Part shown: positions 8,058-16,787 of the stretch, one piece after another
Layout: each line of letters starts with the position of its first letter
How positions within the stretch are numbered: the first letter of the stretch is position 1
NCBI RefSeq assembly: GCF_040760005.1
Contig: NZ_CP099760.1
Span: forward strand, 2,661,501 to 2,725,500
Length of the DNA stretch: 64,000 nucleotides
Direction of reading: 5' to 3'
Source of the DNA: Pseudomonas sp. stari2
GTDB lineage: Bacteria > Pseudomonadota > Gammaproteobacteria > Pseudomonadales > Pseudomonadaceae
Notes under the pieces: generated by a model
Told to the model about the DNA's origin: nothing
Databases searched by the model: none
The model's input: the letters and a program-made list of their open reading frames with translations, nothing else
Translations under genes and position numbers: made by a program

Positions 8058-8330
8058 ATGCCGAAATTCGTGATCGAACGCGAGATTCCAGGGGCCGGAA
8101 ACCTGTCGGAGCAAGAACTCAAGGCGGTATCGCAAACGTCCTGTCAGGTGTTGCGTGAACTCGGGCCGCAGGTGCAGTGGCTGCAGAGTTATGTCACCGC
8201 CGACAAGATCTACTGCGTGTACATCGCCCCTGATGAAGAGCTGGTGCGCGAGCATGCGCGGCTGGGTGGATTCCCGGCCAACAGCGTGTCCCGGGTGATG
8301 AGTGTCATCGACCCGACCACCGCCGAGTGA
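8058..8330 (+). CDS. DUF4242 (SCO4226-like) small protein
   Basis: The 90-residue protein starts MPKFVIEREIPGAG, with GAGG upstream of the ATG. The ferredoxin-like DUF4242 pattern is complete: VQWLQSYVTADKIYCVYIAPDEE and a C-terminal AR-GGFP-N-V segment. A Streptomyces member binds nickel, but the ligands are not certain here. It lies 33 bp upstream of a methyltransferase gene and is probably cotranscribed with it. Confidence 0.85.
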   Translation: MPKFVIEREIPGAGNLSEQELKAVSQTSCQVLRELGPQVQWLQSYVTADKIYCVYIAPDEELVREHARLGGFPANSVSRVMSVIDPTTAE

Positions 8331-8363
8331 CGCCCGGTCCAGCCTGTCTTGGAGCACCTGTTG

Positions 8364-9176
8364 ATGAGCACTCCCATCGATCTCAATGCCCTCAAGGAAC
8401 GCCAGAAAGTCGCGTGGGCCAGCGGCGACTATGCCGTGATCGGTACCACCTTGCAGATCGTCGGTGAGAACCTCGCCGAAGCCTGCGATTTACGCTGCGA
8501 TGAAGAAGTGCTGGACGTCGCCGCCGGCAATGGCAATGCCACGCTGGCGGCGGCGCGTCGGGGTTGTCGGGTGTTGTCCACCGATTATGTCGCGGCGTTG
8601 CTGGAGCGTGGCCAGGATCGGGCGCGGGCCGAACATCTGGACGTGACCTTCCAGGTGGCCGATGCCGAAGCGCTGCCGTTTGCCGACGCCAGTTTTGATG
8701 CCGTGCTGTCGACCTTCGGGGTGATGTTCGCCCCGGATCAGACCAAGGCTGCGCAGGAACTGGCCCGGGTCTGTCGCCGTGGCGGGCGGATCGGTCTGGC
8801 CAACTGGACCCCGGAAGGCTTCGTCGGCCAGATGTTCAAGACCCTCGGTCGCCATCTGCCACCGCCGGCCGGTGCGCAACCACCGTCGAACTGGGGCGCG
8901 GAAGCCTGGCTGCATTCGCACTTCGATGAGCGCCAGTTCCTGATGCAAGTGACTCGCCGCCACTTCAATTTCCGTTATCGCTCGGCGGCACACTTCATCG
9001 ACATCTTCCGCCACTGGTACGGGCCGGTGCACAAGGCGTTCGCGGCGCTGCCGCCAGAGAGCGGGCAGGCGCTGGCAGAAGATCTGACGCAATTGATCGA
9101 CGGGCTGAACCGGGCAGGACCGGAATCGATGGTGGTGCCGAGCGAGTATCTGGAGGTGGTGATTACTAAACGCTGA
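8364..9176 (+). CDS. Class I SAM-dependent methyltransferase (UbiE/Methyltransf_11 type)
   Basis: ATG 8364 is chosen over 8349 because GGAG lies nine bases upstream; the product has 270 residues. The SAM-binding motif VLDVAAGNGNATL is followed by an acidic loop (LSTDY) and motif DAEALPFADASFDAVLS, typical of UbiE-like enzymes. The C-terminal third supplies the acceptor site and is not diagnostic. It is the second gene of a probable two-gene unit with DUF4242 and ends just before a REP-like hairpin. Confidence 0.85.
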   Translation: MSTPIDLNALKERQKVAWASGDYAVIGTTLQIVGENLAEACDLRCDEEVLDVAAGNGNATLAAARRGCRVLSTDYVAALLERGQDRARAEHLDVTFQVADAEALPFADASFDAVLSTFGVMFAPDQTKAAQELARVCRRGGRIGLANWTPEGFVGQMFKTLGRHLPPPAGAQPPSNWGAEAWLHSHFDERQFLMQVTRRHFNFRYRSAAHFIDIFRHWYGPVHKAFAALPPESGQALAEDLTQLIDGLNRAGPESMVVPSEYLEVVITKR

Positions 9177-9188
9177 GCGCAAACCCAT

Positions 9189-9214
9189 GTGGGAGCGAAC
9201 CTGCTCGCTCCCAC
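9189..9214. repeat. REP-like palindromic element
   Basis: A 10-bp perfect stem (9189-9198 with 9205-9214) with loop ACCTGC. The GTGGGAGCGA arm resembles the REP sequences scattered between genes in fluorescent pseudomonads. It separates two convergent genes, the usual location, and may act in mRNA stabilisation or as a terminator. Confidence 0.75.
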
Positions 9215-9221
9215 GGGATTT

Positions 9222-9944
9222 CTATTTCAAGTGTGACGCATCAAACCACTCCAGCGCCGTGCGCCAGATGCAGATGCCGAGGAAATACGCCGACGCCAAC
9301 AACCACAAACCCATCACCAGCGGGTTGATGACCGGGTGGTTGAGCACCAGCGACAGGCTGCACAACAGCCAGATCGCCGTCACCGCGATGTTGATCGGCA
9401 TGAACCGGCGCACGCGGAAGGGGTGCAGGAATTTCATTCGGGTGATGGTCAGCAACGCCAGGCCGATCACGGTCAGGAAAGTGATCCACGGCCCCGGGGC
9501 GATGATGTAAAGGCACAGCGCGACCACGTTCCACGCGGCGGGGAAACCGACGAAGTAGTTGTCCTTGCTCTTCATGTTGACGTTGCAGAAGCAGAACAGC
9601 GATGACACCAGAATCAGCGACACTGTCAGCAACAGCGTGTAGTCGGGCAGGGGAATGTAGCGATAGATGAACAGTGCCGGAATGAACACATAGGTCAGGT
9701 AATCGATCACCAGATCGAGGATCGATCCGTCGAAACTCGGCAGTACCGACTGCACGTTGACCTTGCGCGCCAGCGCGCCATCGAGGCCGTCGACGATCAG
9801 CGCCACGCCCAGCCACATCAGGCAGTGGGTCGGCTGGTTTTCCAAAAGGGCGAGGGTGGCCAGAAACGCAGTGACCACGCCAGTCGCGGTGAAACCATGG
9901 GCGCCCCAGGCCTTGAGCCTGGCAATGTGGACGGTCGATATCAC
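9222..9944 (-). CDS. pcs: Phosphatidylcholine synthase
   Basis: GTG 9944 is chosen because GGAGAA lies eight bases upstream and 240 residues fits the family; an ATG 38 codons earlier has no clear ribosome site. The CDP-alcohol phosphotransferase motif is intact (DGLDGALAR, then the FDGSILDLVIDYLTY segment with the metal-binding aspartates). About eight hydrophobic segments place it in the inner membrane. Pcs condenses choline with CDP-diacylglycerol to phosphatidylcholine in one step, so it needs external choline. It is a single gene. Confidence 0.88.
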   Translation of the reverse strand: MISTVHIARLKAWGAHGFTATGVVTAFLATLALLENQPTHCLMWLGVALIVDGLDGALARKVNVQSVLPSFDGSILDLVIDYLTYVFIPALFIYRYIPLPDYTLLLTVSLILVSSLFCFCNVNMKSKDNYFVGFPAAWNVVALCLYIIAPGPWITFLTVIGLALLTITRMKFLHPFRVRRFMPINIAVTAIWLLCSLSLVLNHPVINPLVMGLWLLASAYFLGICIWRTALEWFDASHLK

Positions 9945-10202
9945 AGGGGCGTTCTCCAGAAAGTGAAGCAAGCCGGGTATCACGCTTGATTGACAAGGGT
10001 GGCAGCCAACCGGTTCGGGTTTGCAGCTATCGACCGGTCGGGCCGGGATAAGGTTCACCCTTGATGATCTTAGCTGGCCCGGAAAATTTTTCGACGCCGA
10101 AGTCGCTTCCCAGCAGCAGCGTCGGCCAAACGGTGCTGGCGCAACGCGTGCGGAGGTCTATCGTTGCCTGACGCTGTTACGCCTTTGCCTGAGGACGACG
10201 TC

Positions 10203-10946
10203 ATGAACACCAGTGATCTGCTTGAACAACTGCTGCGGGGCCAGGCCTCGGCGGGACAACAACGTGGCGCTTCGGCTGGCGATGGCCTGGGTGGGCTCGG
10301 CGGTTTGCTGGGTGGCCTGCTGGGTGGCGGCGGTACCAGCGGTGGCAGTTCGCCTGCCGGAGGACTGGGAGGCCTTGGAGGACTGCTTGGTGGGTTGCTG
10401 GGTGGTGGAGGACTGGGTGGCGGGGCACTGGGCGGCGGTACGCAGAGTCGCTCCGGCGGCACCAACTACGCGGCACTGGCCTCGCTGGGCATGATGGCGT
10501 TCCAGGCGTATCAGGCCTGGCAGCGTAGTCAGGCGTCGGCGGCGCCGCAACAAACGCCGCAGACCGCAGACCTGCTGGCCGGCCCGCAAGTTGAAGAACA
10601 CAGTCACGCGGTGCTGCGCGCGCTGATCGCCGCGGCCAAGGCTGACGGGCGAATCGACGATTCGGAGAAACACCTGATCAGCAGCGAAATCGGCCGCCAC
10701 ACCGACGACCCGAACCTGCAGCAATGGCTCGACGCCGAAGTCGCCAAACCCCTCGATGCCAGCGAAGTCGCGCAAGCCGCCAACAACGATCCGGCGGTGG
10801 CCGCCGAAATGTATATCGCCAGTGTGATGCTGGTGGACGACCAGCAGGACGCCGAGCGCAATTACCTGGATGAACTGGCGGCGGCACTGCAGATCGATCC
10901 CGAATTGCAGGTGCATCTGGAGCAACAGGCCAAAGGCACCGCCTGA
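10203..10946 (+). CDS. DUF533/TerB-like protein with glycine-rich N-terminus
   Basis: ATG 10203 (247 residues) starts MNTSDLLEQLLRG. Residues 27-95 are highly glycine-rich and low complexity (repeated GGLGGLLGG), flexible or possibly membrane-associated. The C-terminal half is an alpha-helical TerB-like domain (VLRALIAAAKADGRIDDSEK, then the MYIASVMLVDDQQDAERNYLDELA segment), the YebE/DUF533 family. The function of this family is not established. A strong terminator follows. Confidence 0.8.
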   Translation: MNTSDLLEQLLRGQASAGQQRGASAGDGLGGLGGLLGGLLGGGGTSGGSSPAGGLGGLGGLLGGLLGGGGLGGGALGGGTQSRSGGTNYAALASLGMMAFQAYQAWQRSQASAAPQQTPQTADLLAGPQVEEHSHAVLRALIAAAKADGRIDDSEKHLISSEIGRHTDDPNLQQWLDAEVAKPLDASEVAQAANNDPAVAAEMYIASVMLVDDQQDAERNYLDELAAALQIDPELQVHLEQQAKGTA

Positions 10947-10963
10947 AATACCTCAACACCCGG

Positions 10964-10996
10964 GCCCCGGACGTTCCATCCGTCCGGGGCTTTTTT
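10964..10996 (+). terminator. Intrinsic terminator after the DUF533 gene
   Basis: A 10-bp perfect GC-rich stem (10964-10973 with 10981-10990), 7-nt loop, then TTTTTT, 18 bp past the stop codon. Confidence 0.9.
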
Positions 10997-11067
10997 ACGT
11001 CGATTGAATTTTTCTGCGCAGGCGTCGCTCTTCTGCATAACAGCACCAGACTGCAGCCGGAGCCGCC

Positions 11068-13605
11068 ATGAGCAGGAACCTCGACGACTACAACCGCAAG
11101 CGCGACTTCTCGGCGACCTCGGAACCGGCGGCGGTCAAGCGGCGAGGCAAGAAGGCTGACGCCGATCACGCGTTACAGTTCTGCATCCAGAAGCACGACG
11201 CGTCGCACCTGCACTACGACTTTCGCCTGGAACTCGACGGAGCGCTCAAAAGCTGGGCGGTGCCCAAGGGCCCGTCACTGGATCCGAAGGTCAAGCGCCT
11301 GGCGGTGCATGTCGAAGACCACCCGCTGGATTACGCGACCTTCGAGGGCAATATTCCGGAGGGGCATTACGGTGCAGGAGATGTGATCGTTTGGGATCGC
11401 GGTGTGTGGATTCCGCTGGAAGACCCGCAGAAGGCCTACGCCAAGGGCAAGCTCAAGTTCGAGCTGCAAGGCGAGAAGCTCGGGGGAATATGGAATCTGG
11501 TGCGCACCCACATGCCGGGCAAGCAGGAGCAATGGTTCCTGATCAAGCATCAGGACAACGCCGCCCGGCCGCAAAGCGATTACGACGTGCTGGTCGCCGA
11601 GCCGGACAGCGTGCTCAGCGAGCGTACCTTGGTCGACAAACCCAAACTTGATGCCAGACAAGTCAAACCGCTCAAAAAGCCAACGCGCAAGCCGGCCTCA
11701 GGAAAGCTTGTTGGCGCACACAAGGCCCGTATTCCCGCGCAGTTGAAACCGCAACTGGCCACCCTGGTGGACAGTGCGCCAGAGGGAGACTGGAGCTACG
11801 AGATCAAGTTCGACGGTTACCGGATCATGGCGCGCATCGATCATGACGACGTGCAGTTGTTCACCCGTAACGGTCATGACTGGACACACAAACTGCCGGA
11901 GCAGGCCCGGGCACTTGCAGCCTTGAGGTTGGAGTCTGCATGGCTTGACGGTGAAGTGGTCGTTGCCAACGAAGCCGGCGTGCCAGATTTTCAGGCGCTG
12001 CAGAACGCCTTCGAATCCGGCCGCAGCGCCAATATCATTTATTACTTGTTCGACCTGCCTTACCTCAACGGCGTCGATCTTCGCGAGGTGCCGGTCGAGG
12101 AGCGGCGAGCGGCACTGGCCACGGTGTTGAAGGCACACAAGCATCCGCTGTTGCGCTTCTCCGAAGCGTTCGACGAAACCCCGGAGGCATTGCTCAACAG
12201 CGCCTGCCAGATGCAGATGGAAGGCCTGATCGGCAAGCGTCTCGGCTCGCCCTACGTGTCGAGGCGCAGCAGCGACTGGATCAAGCTCAAGTGCAAGCAT
12301 CGCCAGGAGTTCGTGATCGTCGGCTACACCGATCCGAAGGGTTCGCGCAGCGCGTTCGGCGCGTTGCTACTGGGTTTGCACGATCGCGACAGCGGTGAAT
12401 TGCGTTATGCCGGCAAGGTGGGCACCGGCTTCAATGAGGCCACGTTGAAAAGCCTGCTCGCGCAGTTGAAACCCTTGCGGGCGAAGAAGCCGGTTGTGGC
12501 CAACCCGCCGAGTGGTTTCGAGGTCAAAGGCGTGCACTGGCTGAAACCGAGCCTGTTGGCGGAGGTCGCGTTTGCCGAGATGACTCAGGATGGCTCGGTG
12601 CGCCACGCCGTTTTCCATGGCCTGCGCGACGACAAACCGGCCAAGGACATCACCGAGGAGCGCGCCAAACCCATGAAGACGTCAAAGACTCAAGCTACCG
12701 CGCCGTCCCAATCCGGCCTGGCCGACGGCAAGGTGCGCATCACTCATCCCGACCGTGTGATCGACGCCAGCAGCGGTACCACCAAGATGCAATTGGCCGA
12801 GTATTACGCCAGTGTCACCGAGTGGATCCTGCCGCAACTCAAGGATCGCCCGGTGGCGCTGGTGCGGGCGCCGGACGGCATTGCCGGCGAGCTGTTCTTC
12901 CAGAAAAACGCCGAACACCTGGCGATCCCCGGCATCCGCACGCTGGACAAGGACGTTACCGGGCAACCGGTGATGCTGATCAACAACGCTGAAGCGCTGA
13001 TCGGTGCGGTGCAGATGAGCACCGTCGAGCTGCACACCTGGAATGCCACTACGGTGGATCTGGAGAAGCCCGACCGCTTTGTCCTCGACCTTGATCCGGA
13101 CCCCGCGCTGCCCTGGAAAAGCATGGTCGAGGCCACCGCCCTGACCCTGACCGTGCTGGATGAACTGGGTTTGCGGGCATTCCTCAAGACCAGCGGCGGC
13201 AAGGGCATTCATCTGGTGGTGCCGCTGATTCGCAAGCACGGCTGGGACGAGGTCAAGGATTTCAGCCATGCGATCGTCAGTCACATGGCCAAACAGTTGC
13301 CGGAGCGGTTTTCCGCGGTGTCCGGACCGAAGAACCGTGTGGGGCGGATCTTCATCGATTACCTGCGCAACGGGCTCGGCGCCACCACGATTTGTGCTTA
13401 CGCGGCGCGGACCCGCGAAGGGCTGCCGGTGTCGGTGCCGCTGTTTGTCGATGAAGTGAAGGCGATCAAGGGCGGCAATCAGTGGAATATTCATAACGTC
13501 CACGAACGATTGGCGGACGTCGGCGATGAACCCTGGGCGGACATGAAGAAAACCCGCCAGAGCATTACCGCCGAGATGCGCAAACGGGTCGGCCTGAAAG
13601 AGTGA
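11068..13605 (+). CDS. ligD: ATP-dependent DNA ligase D (phosphoesterase-ligase-polymerase)
   Basis: The 845-residue protein has the Pseudomonas domain order. The 3'-phosphoesterase domain (about 1-190) carries the HDASHLHYDFRLE motif. The ligase domain (about 215-520) has K247 in EIKFDGYR as the AMP-accepting lysine and ends with an OB fold. The archaeo-eukaryotic primase-like polymerase domain (about 555-845) has the LDLDPDP metal motif. LigD trims, fills and seals double-strand breaks with Ku in non-homologous end joining. No ku gene is adjacent or elsewhere in the window, which is unusual for this pathway. Confidence 0.95.
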   Translation: MSRNLDDYNRKRDFSATSEPAAVKRRGKKADADHALQFCIQKHDASHLHYDFRLELDGALKSWAVPKGPSLDPKVKRLAVHVEDHPLDYATFEGNIPEGHYGAGDVIVWDRGVWIPLEDPQKAYAKGKLKFELQGEKLGGIWNLVRTHMPGKQEQWFLIKHQDNAARPQSDYDVLVAEPDSVLSERTLVDKPKLDARQVKPLKKPTRKPASGKLVGAHKARIPAQLKPQLATLVDSAPEGDWSYEIKFDGYRIMARIDHDDVQLFTRNGHDWTHKLPEQARALAALRLESAWLDGEVVVANEAGVPDFQALQNAFESGRSANIIYYLFDLPYLNGVDLREVPVEERRAALATVLKAHKHPLLRFSEAFDETPEALLNSACQMQMEGLIGKRLGSPYVSRRSSDWIKLKCKHRQEFVIVGYTDPKGSRSAFGALLLGLHDRDSGELRYAGKVGTGFNEATLKSLLAQLKPLRAKKPVVANPPSGFEVKGVHWLKPSLLAEVAFAEMTQDGSVRHAVFHGLRDDKPAKDITEERAKPMKTSKTQATAPSQSGLADGKVRITHPDRVIDASSGTTKMQLAEYYASVTEWILPQLKDRPVALVRAPDGIAGELFFQKNAEHLAIPGIRTLDKDVTGQPVMLINNAEALIGAVQMSTVELHTWNATTVDLEKPDRFVLDLDPDPALPWKSMVEATALTLTVLDELGLRAFLKTSGGKGIHLVVPLIRKHGWDEVKDFSHAIVSHMAKQLPERFSAVSGPKNRVGRIFIDYLRNGLGATTICAYAARTREGLPVSVPLFVDEVKAIKGGNQWNIHNVHERLADVGDEPWADMKKTRQSITAEMRKRVGLKE

Positions 13606-14007
13606 TCAGGCGTCGCGCAGCAAGTCGTGGGCGTTGAGCAGTTCGAAGGCGATTTCCGGGTGTTTTTCCAGCCCGCGGCGAATGGCGGCCGGAATCGCCT
13701 GACGGGTCTTGCGACACATCCCCGGCAGTTCATCGATTTCGATGGCAATGCCGCGCATGGTCCGTACTTCATTGAAGCCCGGAGCGATGGCCATGCGAAT
13801 CCCCAACTGTTCGAACATCCGCTGTTGCAGCCGTTCGAGGTCAGCCAGGCTTTGCAGGTTTTCCAGGCGTTCGAGCAGGCGCCTTTCCTCCTGCCGCGTG
13901 AGCAAAAGAATGCGCAAATCCGCGCCGGGCATTTCCAGCAACGGATCGCGCCCGCAGATGCAGGCGCCGGGCGGGCAGGGGGAGCGAAGTGGGGCGGCAA
14001 TCGTCAT
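13606..14007 (-). CDS. Conserved protein of unknown function
   Basis: The 133-residue form from ATG 14007 is a best guess; ATGs at 14016-14018 and a longer frame are possible and no ribosome site is clear. The N-terminus holds a cysteine cluster, CPPGACICGRD, which might bind a metal. The remainder is helical, with a possible coiled coil (TRQEERRLLERLENLQS, then LERLQQRMFEQLG). The stop is adjacent to that of ligD, so the two genes converge with no spacer. I do not recognise the family. Confidence 0.65.
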   Translation of the reverse strand: MTIAAPLRSPCPPGACICGRDPLLEMPGADLRILLLTRQEERRLLERLENLQSLADLERLQQRMFEQLGIRMAIAPGFNEVRTMRGIAIEIDELPGMCRKTRQAIPAAIRRGLEKHPEIAFELLNAHDLLRDA

Positions 14008-14121
14008 GGCCTCCATCATAGAGGCCGTTCGACGGTTTTGCCCATGGTCGCCCGGCTGCCGTCCATCGGCAGAACGGAGAGGTGGCAAATCCGTCAGCCA
14101 CCGTCGTTGTGCGTGCGGCTT

Positions 14122-14436
14122 TTATTGCGACAGGCCTTCGTAGTGGACCAGGATCGCATTGGCCAGCTCTTCATCGCTGGCGTTCAAGCCCGGGTTTTGC
14201 TGACGAACCTGTTGCAGCGCCGACTCCAGATACGCGCCACGAATGGCACCGCCGCTGGCGACGAATGCGGACAGGTCGTCACGGGCCGGAATCACCATTT
14301 TGTGATCCTTGAAGGTGGAATACAGCGACGCGGAAACACCGGCCGAAGTGGCGACATCCCCCGCATCCACGCGGGCGAAGGCCGAGCCAAAAGGCAGGCA
14401 GAGCACAAGAGACGAAACGAGTAATAAACGACGCAT
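14122..14436 (-). CDS. DUF2388 family small exported protein
   Basis: ATG 14436 has GGAGG nine bases upstream and gives 104 residues with a clear signal peptide (MRRLLLVSSLVLCLPFGSAFA). The mature part has the DUF2388 pattern: an SxSLYSTFKDHK segment, then FVASGGAIRGAYLESALQ and a C-terminal ASDEELANAIL. Family members are small Pseudomonas periplasmic proteins of unknown function, sometimes misnamed Holliday-junction helicase subunits. It is a single gene. Confidence 0.85.
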   Translation of the reverse strand: MRRLLLVSSLVLCLPFGSAFARVDAGDVATSAGVSASLYSTFKDHKMVIPARDDLSAFVASGGAIRGAYLESALQQVRQQNPGLNASDEELANAILVHYEGLSQ

Positions 14437-14683
14437 GACGGTGTTCCTCCAGCAGCGTAAAGCGAAAAGGAAGTACCACATAATGTGAGAGGTGCGGCGT
14501 GGCTCGGGAGTTCCATGCGCCGGAACAAGTTCTCGGGGCTGCAAACCGATAACTGCCGCACAGAATTCTTCTTTACCAGATGTGACGACATACCTTGAGA
14601 CGCTCTAACCCGGCGGGTTTGCGGAAATAGGCTTAACTGAAGCGTTGAAAGCGCTGTGCGGCGCGACCAGGTAGGAAATCACC

Positions 14684-16297
14684 GTGTCGATCAAACTGCG
14701 TTTGGTGCTGCTGATTGCGACCAGCCTGCTGACGGCGCTGATCGTGAGCCTGGTCAGTTATGTCGGCAATCAGCGCATGGCTTCGGCGGTCAGTGCCAAC
14801 GCCGTCAGCATGAGCGCGCTGCGCAATCACATGGAAGCCGACATGATGCACGACGCCCTGCGCGCCGATGTCTACTCGGCGATGCTGGTGGGGCTGGGCA
14901 AAAGCACCGGTACGGCGGACGAAGTGCGCAGTTCGGTCGAGGAGCACGCCGGGCATTTTCGCGAGGTGTTGGGCGAAAACCTGAAACTGCCGCTCGACGC
15001 AACGATCCGGGCCGCGCTGGAGCAGATCAAGCCAAGCCTCGACACTTACATCAACGCGGGCGAGCGGATTGTCGGGCTGGCGCTGGACAATCCCGACACG
15101 GCGCAACAGGAACTCGGCACCTTCAGCGCTGCGTTCAGCCAGCTCGAAGAGCAGATGGCGTCTCTGAGCGAGCTGATTGAAACCAACACCCGGCAGACCA
15201 GCCAAGGCACCGAAGCGGCGATCCGCAATGCCAACATCGCCCTCGGCATTGTGCTGATCGCCAGTCTGTTATTGCTGTTGGTGCAGGGCCGCTGGGTGAT
15301 TCGGAGCATCACCGGCCCGCTGAAAACGGCCAGCCGTATCGCTGAAAGCATCGCCCATGGCAACCTCGGCGAACCGATCGCCGAGCCTTCCGGCAAGGAT
15401 GAGGCCAGCGCGCTGATCCGCACGCTGGCCACCATGCAGCGGGATCTGCGCGACATGATCGACGTGGTGCGGCGCAATGCCCATGGTGTCAGCGGCATAA
15501 GCGAACAACTGAGTCACGGCTGCCATCGGGTGGCCGACAGCAGCCAGCAACAAAGCACCGCTGCCGGAACCATGGCCGCTGCCGCGAGCCAGATGACCGC
15601 CAGCATCGAGGAAATCACCCGGCATGCCGAGCGGGCCCTGAGCATGGCGAATCAGGCCGAGTCACTGGCCAAGAACGGCGGACAGGTGATTCATCAAGTG
15701 GTCAGCGACATGGACGACATCGCCCGGTCTGCCCAGCAGTCGGCGCAGGTGATCCGTACTCTGGATCATGAGTCCGAAGGCATCTTCAACATCATCCAGG
15801 TGATCAAGAGCATCGCCGACCAGACCAACCTGCTGGCGCTCAATGCGGCCATCGAGGCAGCCCGGGCCGGTGAACAGGGTAGAGGGTTTGCCGTGGTCGC
15901 CGATGAAGTGCGCAGCCTGGCTGCCCGCACCAGCGCTTCAACCCAGGAAATCGCCGCAATGGTCGCGCGCATCCAGAACAGCACCCGCGAAGCGGTCAAC
16001 AGCATGGAGGCGGGCGTGGCCCAGGTCGACAAAGGCATGGCGGTCACCGCCGACGTCGAACGCGCCATTCGCGAAATCCTCGAGGCCACCCTGAACACCA
16101 CGCAACTGGTCAACGACATCACCCGTACCATCGGCGAACAAAGTCAGGCCAGCAACGAAATCGCCCATCAGGTGGAGATGATTGCCGGGATGTCGGAGGG
16201 TAACAGCAAGGTGATCGGCGAGACGGCGAATACGACGGATGAGTTGTCGAGCCTGGCGGGGAGGCTGGCGCAGTCTGTGGATCGGTTTCGGTTGTGA
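14684..16297 (+). CDS. Methyl-accepting chemotaxis protein
   Basis: The start is GTG 14684, with TAGGAA upstream; the product has 537 residues. TM1 spans about 8-28, a helical periplasmic ligand-binding domain of about 165 residues follows (four-helix-bundle type), and TM2 spans about 193-212. HAMP runs to about 265, then a cytoplasmic signalling domain with the hairpin tip DQTNLLALNAAIEAARAG, which docks CheA/CheW. The ligand is not predictable. No che genes are nearby, as is usual for orphan receptors. Confidence 0.92.
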   Translation: MSIKLRLVLLIATSLLTALIVSLVSYVGNQRMASAVSANAVSMSALRNHMEADMMHDALRADVYSAMLVGLGKSTGTADEVRSSVEEHAGHFREVLGENLKLPLDATIRAALEQIKPSLDTYINAGERIVGLALDNPDTAQQELGTFSAAFSQLEEQMASLSELIETNTRQTSQGTEAAIRNANIALGIVLIASLLLLLVQGRWVIRSITGPLKTASRIAESIAHGNLGEPIAEPSGKDEASALIRTLATMQRDLRDMIDVVRRNAHGVSGISEQLSHGCHRVADSSQQQSTAAGTMAAAASQMTASIEEITRHAERALSMANQAESLAKNGGQVIHQVVSDMDDIARSAQQSAQVIRTLDHESEGIFNIIQVIKSIADQTNLLALNAAIEAARAGEQGRGFAVVADEVRSLAARTSASTQEIAAMVARIQNSTREAVNSMEAGVAQVDKGMAVTADVERAIREILEATLNTTQLVNDITRTIGEQSQASNEIAHQVEMIAGMSEGNSKVIGETANTTDELSSLAGRLAQSVDRFRL

Positions 16298-16787
16298 AGG
16301 TTTTGGAGAGCTCAGTCGAGTGGTGCCGAGAATCCTATTTGTAACAAGGGAAAGTCCGGAGTCTGGATGGGAAGGGGCGGTCGAACGGCTCAAAGGCTTA
16401 AGCCAGAGGCGCTGGCAGGGGGCATGTTCGGTCACTGGCAGACGATAAGTGCTTGAACGGATAAAGACTATCGAGTCGGGAACAGACGCGCGGGTTTGCC
16501 CTGACGTGATATTCTTCGCGCCACTTGGTTTGACCTAATTCAGTCTGGCGCGCTTTTCGGCGGGCCGACAGAACCCCTGTCGCTCAAGTAGCTGAAGCCA
16601 ATAATGATAAGAAGTCAGTTCAGAAGGGACATATAACTGAGGTCGACGCAGCCTGTCGGCCTTGTGTGCCCACCCGTCAAAATTGAAGTGTGCCGGAACC
16701 CGCGACGCTGGCCTGAGTGTCGCGAACAAGGGGAACTCATACGTACAACAGCGGCGGGCGGAAGACGTTTTATCATAGGTGCAACAG
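16298..16787. other. Intergenic region upstream of mqo (490 bp)
   Basis: I see no gene-like reading frame on either strand, no convincing terminator after the chemoreceptor gene and no obvious operator. The length suggests a long leader or an unrecognised small RNA before mqo, but nothing in the sequence settles this. Confidence 0.5.
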
